DNA of 44,110 bases from Fonticula-like sp. SCN 57-25 (Eukaryota > Nucleariida > Rotosphaerida), in assembly GCA_001724245.1 (NCBI GenBank), contig MEDX01000074.1:1-44110 (forward strand), given 5' to 3'. Within the stretch, counting starts at the first letter, position 1; each line of letters opens with the position of its first letter. The position numbers were made by a program, and so were the translations under genes. Shown piece by piece: positions 41,352 through 44,110 of the stretch. Below the pieces are notes generated by a model that was not told where the DNA came from, ran no database searches, and was given only the letters and a program-made list of their open reading frames with translations.

Positions 41352-41996
41352 CTAAGCCGTGCTGGTTGTGGCCGTGGGCGGCGGCACAGCCTTGCGTCTA
41401 GGAAGATGGCTCGTGTCGATGCTCTCCATGTGGTCGCGCACGCTGCTCAGGTCCGACTGGAAAGATCGTACATGGAAGAAAAAGTCATTCGCATTCTTCT
41501 CGGCGCGCGAAAGGCTCTGCGACACCTGCGACATTCCCCGGTTGATACTGCGCACAAGGAATAAACTCCGCTGGTCAAGCGTGCGCGCAAGCGCTTCATT
41601 CTTGTCACCTGAAAGTCGATCGTCTCGTTAGAAAACGCTACCGATATTTGTTCCGAGCGTACGAAGCTTCTTCTGGCGCGCTGATTGCCTCAGAGGCTCC
41701 TTTTCCTTATCCATAGATCCCAACCTCTGTGTGATGCTTCCAGCTCCAGTCACCGAATTTGGTACCGACCCGCTGGCGGTGTCGGCCATCTCTTCGCCCT
41801 CTTCCTCGTCCTCCTCGCTCTCCTCGCCCGCCACGACGCGACGCTTGCTCGACTTGGTGTCATCCGACTTTTGTGAGGTGAGCGAGCGCACTTCCGCATC
41901 CTTTGCCACCGGAGCCGGCTGGGGAACCTCAACCTCGTCCTCTTCCTCTTCCTCTCCCGCGACAATCTTGCGGTTCCGCGCGCCCTCTGCCGCCAT
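41352..41996 (-). CDS. KxDL-like coiled-coil protein (possible BORC/BLOC-1 subunit)
   Basis: Exons on the minus strand: 41996-41663 and 41608-41352, giving 196 aa, 54-bp intron. The first 100 residues are acidic and disordered (AGEEEEEDEVEV, AGEESEEDEEEGEE). The C-terminal 85 form a helical domain: NEALARTLDQRSLFLVRSIN, then FFFHVRSFQSDLSSVRDHMESI, resembling the KxDL family in which a K-x-D-L tetrad follows a long helix. Here the tetrad reads Q-S-D-L, so the first residue differs. KxDL proteins act in BORC/BLOC-1 complexes on lysosome-related or endosomal membranes. The assignment is tentative; a SNARE-like or other coiled coil is possible. Confidence 0.45.
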
Positions 41997-42385
41997 TCCC
42001 AGTGTTGTGTGGTGTGGAAGGAAAATCAGCAAACTGCAAAACAAATAAGCAAACCGCAAACTAGATTTGGCACGGGGCCCTCGGATATTCAGCGCCCACG
42101 TGGATGGCGCGATCTTTGACCCAAAGGGACTCGTCAAAGCCAGCATTGTCAGCGTTAGCAAGCAGCGCGCAGCGCGAGAATCAACTGGCTGTTCACGGGA
42201 ATCGTCTGCTTTTTACCGATTGTGTAGGAATCGCATCTTGTTGTGTCGAGATCGGACCGGTGTAGCCCTACACACGCCTGCGTTTTCCGAGATCATCGAT
42301 CGCATCCTGATGCTTGCCCAGGGTACGCTTCCTTCTGTGCTTAGTCGTGCTTCCTGACAGCCTGCTGTGTTCTAGGTCTCTGAAG
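41997..42385. promoter_or_regulatory. Divergent leader region with a probable 5'-UTR intron
   Basis: Between the KxDL-like gene and the terminal plus-strand gene. A good intron is visible at about 42323-42375 (GTACGC, CCTGAC branch site, TCTAG), immediately before ATG 42386, so it probably lies in the 5' leader. A short ORF from ATG 42104 (53 codons) could be an upstream ORF or an unplaced exon; its frame does not join the main ORF through the splice sites I can see. Confidence 0.4.
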
Positions 42386-44110
42386 ATGTTACCGAGGGGT
42401 TTCAAGATCGTCCACGAAGGGGTTGTCGATGCAACACGAGGCGATGCGATCCCCATTGGGCGTGTTGCTGAGTGTATGTTCCATGAGCGGAAAGCGACGT
42501 TCTCGATCGAACTCGACGAGCACGGCGACGTGCTGTACCACATTCGTGTCAAGGGCCCAATAAGGGAATTGCCGTACGACTTTTGGTGTAGAACACCTAG
42601 TGGCGTGGTCAACAAAGCAAAAGGGAAGTTGGTACTTTTCACAGGGGGTCGGTCGGCGAAGTCCTTGTTTGGCCTCCCAAGCGCCGCCGAGTCCGCCCGC
42701 ACGACAGCGGCGACCGTCAGCGACGATGCGCAGACGAGCGACGACGTAGGCGACGACGCGGTGGACGACGACGCGGTGGACGACGACGCGGTGGACGAGG
42801 TAGAGGAGGAGGACCGCCCGGCCGTGACCAAGCCGTGCAGGAAGGGGTATTTGCACCCGGCGGTCTTTGGGCTTCGGGCGGTCGACCATCTCGGTCATTT
42901 GCCTTTTCCGCGCAGCGACTGCGCCGCCTCTGTTCTGCATCCGGCGAGGCTGAAGAAGACGTCGTGGCTTCTGATGAGCAGGGCGTTGGTGGAGGAGATT
43001 GCGGCGGCGGCTGAAGATGACAAGCTGTCAAAGAGCAGCAGCGACAAGCGCAACCCTGTTATTGCCTCGCGCCTGTCGGCGCAGTTTGGGTGCCGTATCA
43101 CTGGCAGTGCTGTACACAATCAGCTAGGCGTGCTCTGCGCTGAGACGAAGGAGAGACCCGCTATCGAGACTGTCGCTGACCTGTTGGACAACACCCCGAT
43201 CGGCGCGCCCCCCGGGAAAGACGAGCGCTATACGACGGCCGTCAACGCATTGCTCGCTTGTTCGCATCAGCAACGCGAAGATGTCATTCGCCACGTATCC
43301 GCGCGTTGCCTCGGCGTGGACACTGAGCGCGACACCTTTTACAAGTCACTTTTGCTACTGCCGAGCGCCATCGCTCACGGTCGTGCCGTCGCGGCCACTT
43401 TTCCCTCCTTGACGGGTAGCGTCGTCTCGGACGTGTTGGCGTTGGTTGCGTTCGAGCAGTTGCCAGCGCGTAGCGTGTTCACGCACATCGTCGTGGCGGG
43501 CTCGCAGATTGGATTGCAGCCGCAATCCACTGTAGTCTACCCCGACTTTGTAAAGGACTTTTTCTCCAGCGTGCGCCTATTCGCGCGCGGGAACGGCTAC
43601 AACGCGATGCGGGGTCATGACGGACGGACGTTGGCGTCTCTGAACATCCCCGGGATGCCAGGAGAAGCGACGATCTGGGCGCATAACGCCGCAAAGCTTG
43701 CGACTGTTCCCGCCATGGCCGAGAGAGGAGTGGACAAGGTGGCCGTCGACGCCGCCGTCAAGGCGGCCGCATCTAATACATATCTCTGTGTCCAGCTTGA
43801 TGGTCGCACCATTGATCATCGCGGCGCAGGCGACGTTGACCACGGAAGTGCGTTTTTGTTCAATGTTTATATTTATCAATACACGAATATTTTGGTGTCT
43901 ATCAACTACCATAGCGACATGTACTCATACCAAACGAAACACAGATGCGCAAGTGGGCAAGTCGCCCAAAGTTCGCTACGACGAGCGGCAGGCGGCCGCC
44001 AAAAGTGTCCAGGCAGCTACAACTGTAGAGGAGCTTCGCGCCATTGCCCGCCCCGTTCTGCGCGATGTCCTGCTTGACGCCGACCAGCAGCTCGACGGGT
44101 TGCAGCAAAA
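42386..44110 (+). CDS. Unrecognised protein, 3' end beyond the window
   Basis: Exon 42386-43847, a 97-bp intron (GTGCGT...ACAG) and exon 43945 to the window edge give at least 542 aa. ATG 42386 is preferred; the frame is open upstream to 42314 but without ATG. An N-terminal globular part (RVAECMFHERKATFSIELDE) is followed by an acidic 15-bp tandem repeat encoding DDAVD units and a Lys/Asp linker. Then comes a long Ala/Val-rich helical region (SLLLLPSAIAHGRAVAATFP, VSDVLALVAFEQLPARSVF, and further VAVDAAVKAAASN). Codon bias is weaker than in neighbouring genes and the intron is among the longest here. No catalytic or nucleic-acid-binding motif stands out. It may be lineage-specific or derived from a mobile or viral source, but nothing proves either. 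Confidence 0.6.
42752..42797 (+). repeat. 15-bp in-frame tandem repeat (acidic)
   Basis: GACGACGCGGTGGAC occurs three times in a row, encoding DDAVD DDAVD DDAVD inside the terminal gene. It sits in a low-complexity acidic linker and could vary in copy number without frame loss. Confidence 0.85.

Noticed and set aside
42104-42265. Short ORF of 53 codons as a separate gene or first exon
   Set aside because: It has no recognisable domain, and no splice path I can see joins its frame to the downstream ORF. It may be an upstream ORF.
1-44110. CRISPR arrays, insertion sequences, attachment sites or bacterial operons
   Set aside because: No regularly spaced repeats, transposase motifs or terminal inverted repeats were seen. 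Spliceosomal introns show the DNA is eukaryotic nuclear.

Overview
This is a gene-dense, GC-rich fungal nuclear segment with no prokaryotic, organellar or transposon signature. Twenty-five protein genes are visible in 44 kb: 23 complete or nearly so, plus one cut by each window edge. Splicing joins short ORFs into intact proteins such as ERF2, dynactin p25, MCMBP, NADPH-cytochrome P450 reductase, APC1, COX16 and ECI1. I placed about 71 introns, mostly 40-66 bp (shortest 29 and 33 bp), and many intergenic gaps are under 130 bp. The gene content (CENP-P-like and KxDL-like proteins, paired C2H2 regulators) and compact architecture suggest a basidiomycete yeast of the Ustilaginomycotina, most likely near Malassezia. 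That placement is inference; I had no database to test it.

Layout. 0-5 kb: the first codons of an unknown minus-strand gene, the ERF2 palmitoyltransferase, an Msn2/4-like C2H2 factor and the mitochondrial rRNA methyltransferase MRM1. 5-8.5 kb: DCTN5, an RCC1-repeat protein, a low-molecular-weight tyrosine phosphatase and a PAC4-like proteasome chaperone. 8.7-14 kb: a large SH3 / Ser-Lys-rich scaffold, a long intergenic region holding an AT-leaning orphan ORF, and a second C2H2 protein with no visible ATG. 14-19 kb: MCMBP, a dicarboxylate/amino-acid:cation symporter and a sulfotransferase-like type II membrane protein. 19.7-23 kb: P450 reductase and a dual-specificity phosphatase. 23-30 kb: nine-exon APC1, then COX16. 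30-34 kb: an unknown protein, an ACAD10/11-type kinase-fold protein and mitochondrial delta3,delta2-enoyl-CoA isomerase. 34-38 kb: a small acidic protein, a WD40 protein with an SPxK-rich tail and a CENP-P-like kinetochore protein. 38-44 kb: an O-fucosyltransferase-like membrane protein, a KxDL-like protein and an unrecognised gene that runs off the end.

Genes are arranged as divergent pairs sharing short promoters (MRM1/DCTN5, RCC1/LTP1, MCMBP/symporter, APC1/COX16, ECI1/acidic protein, WD40/CENP-P) and convergent pairs with short tails. Functions are mostly housekeeping. Two possible functional links stand out. The kinase-fold gene and ECI1, both plausible fatty-acid catabolism genes, lie in tandem. 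ECI1 carries stress-response-like AGGGG elements that the Msn-like factor in the same window could bind.

The most unusual systematic signal is splicing. About 65 of 71 introns begin GT-R-C-G or close to it (C at +4), several 3' sites are AAG, introns go down to 29 bp, and ERF2 has a 15-nt exon that carries part of its catalytic motif.
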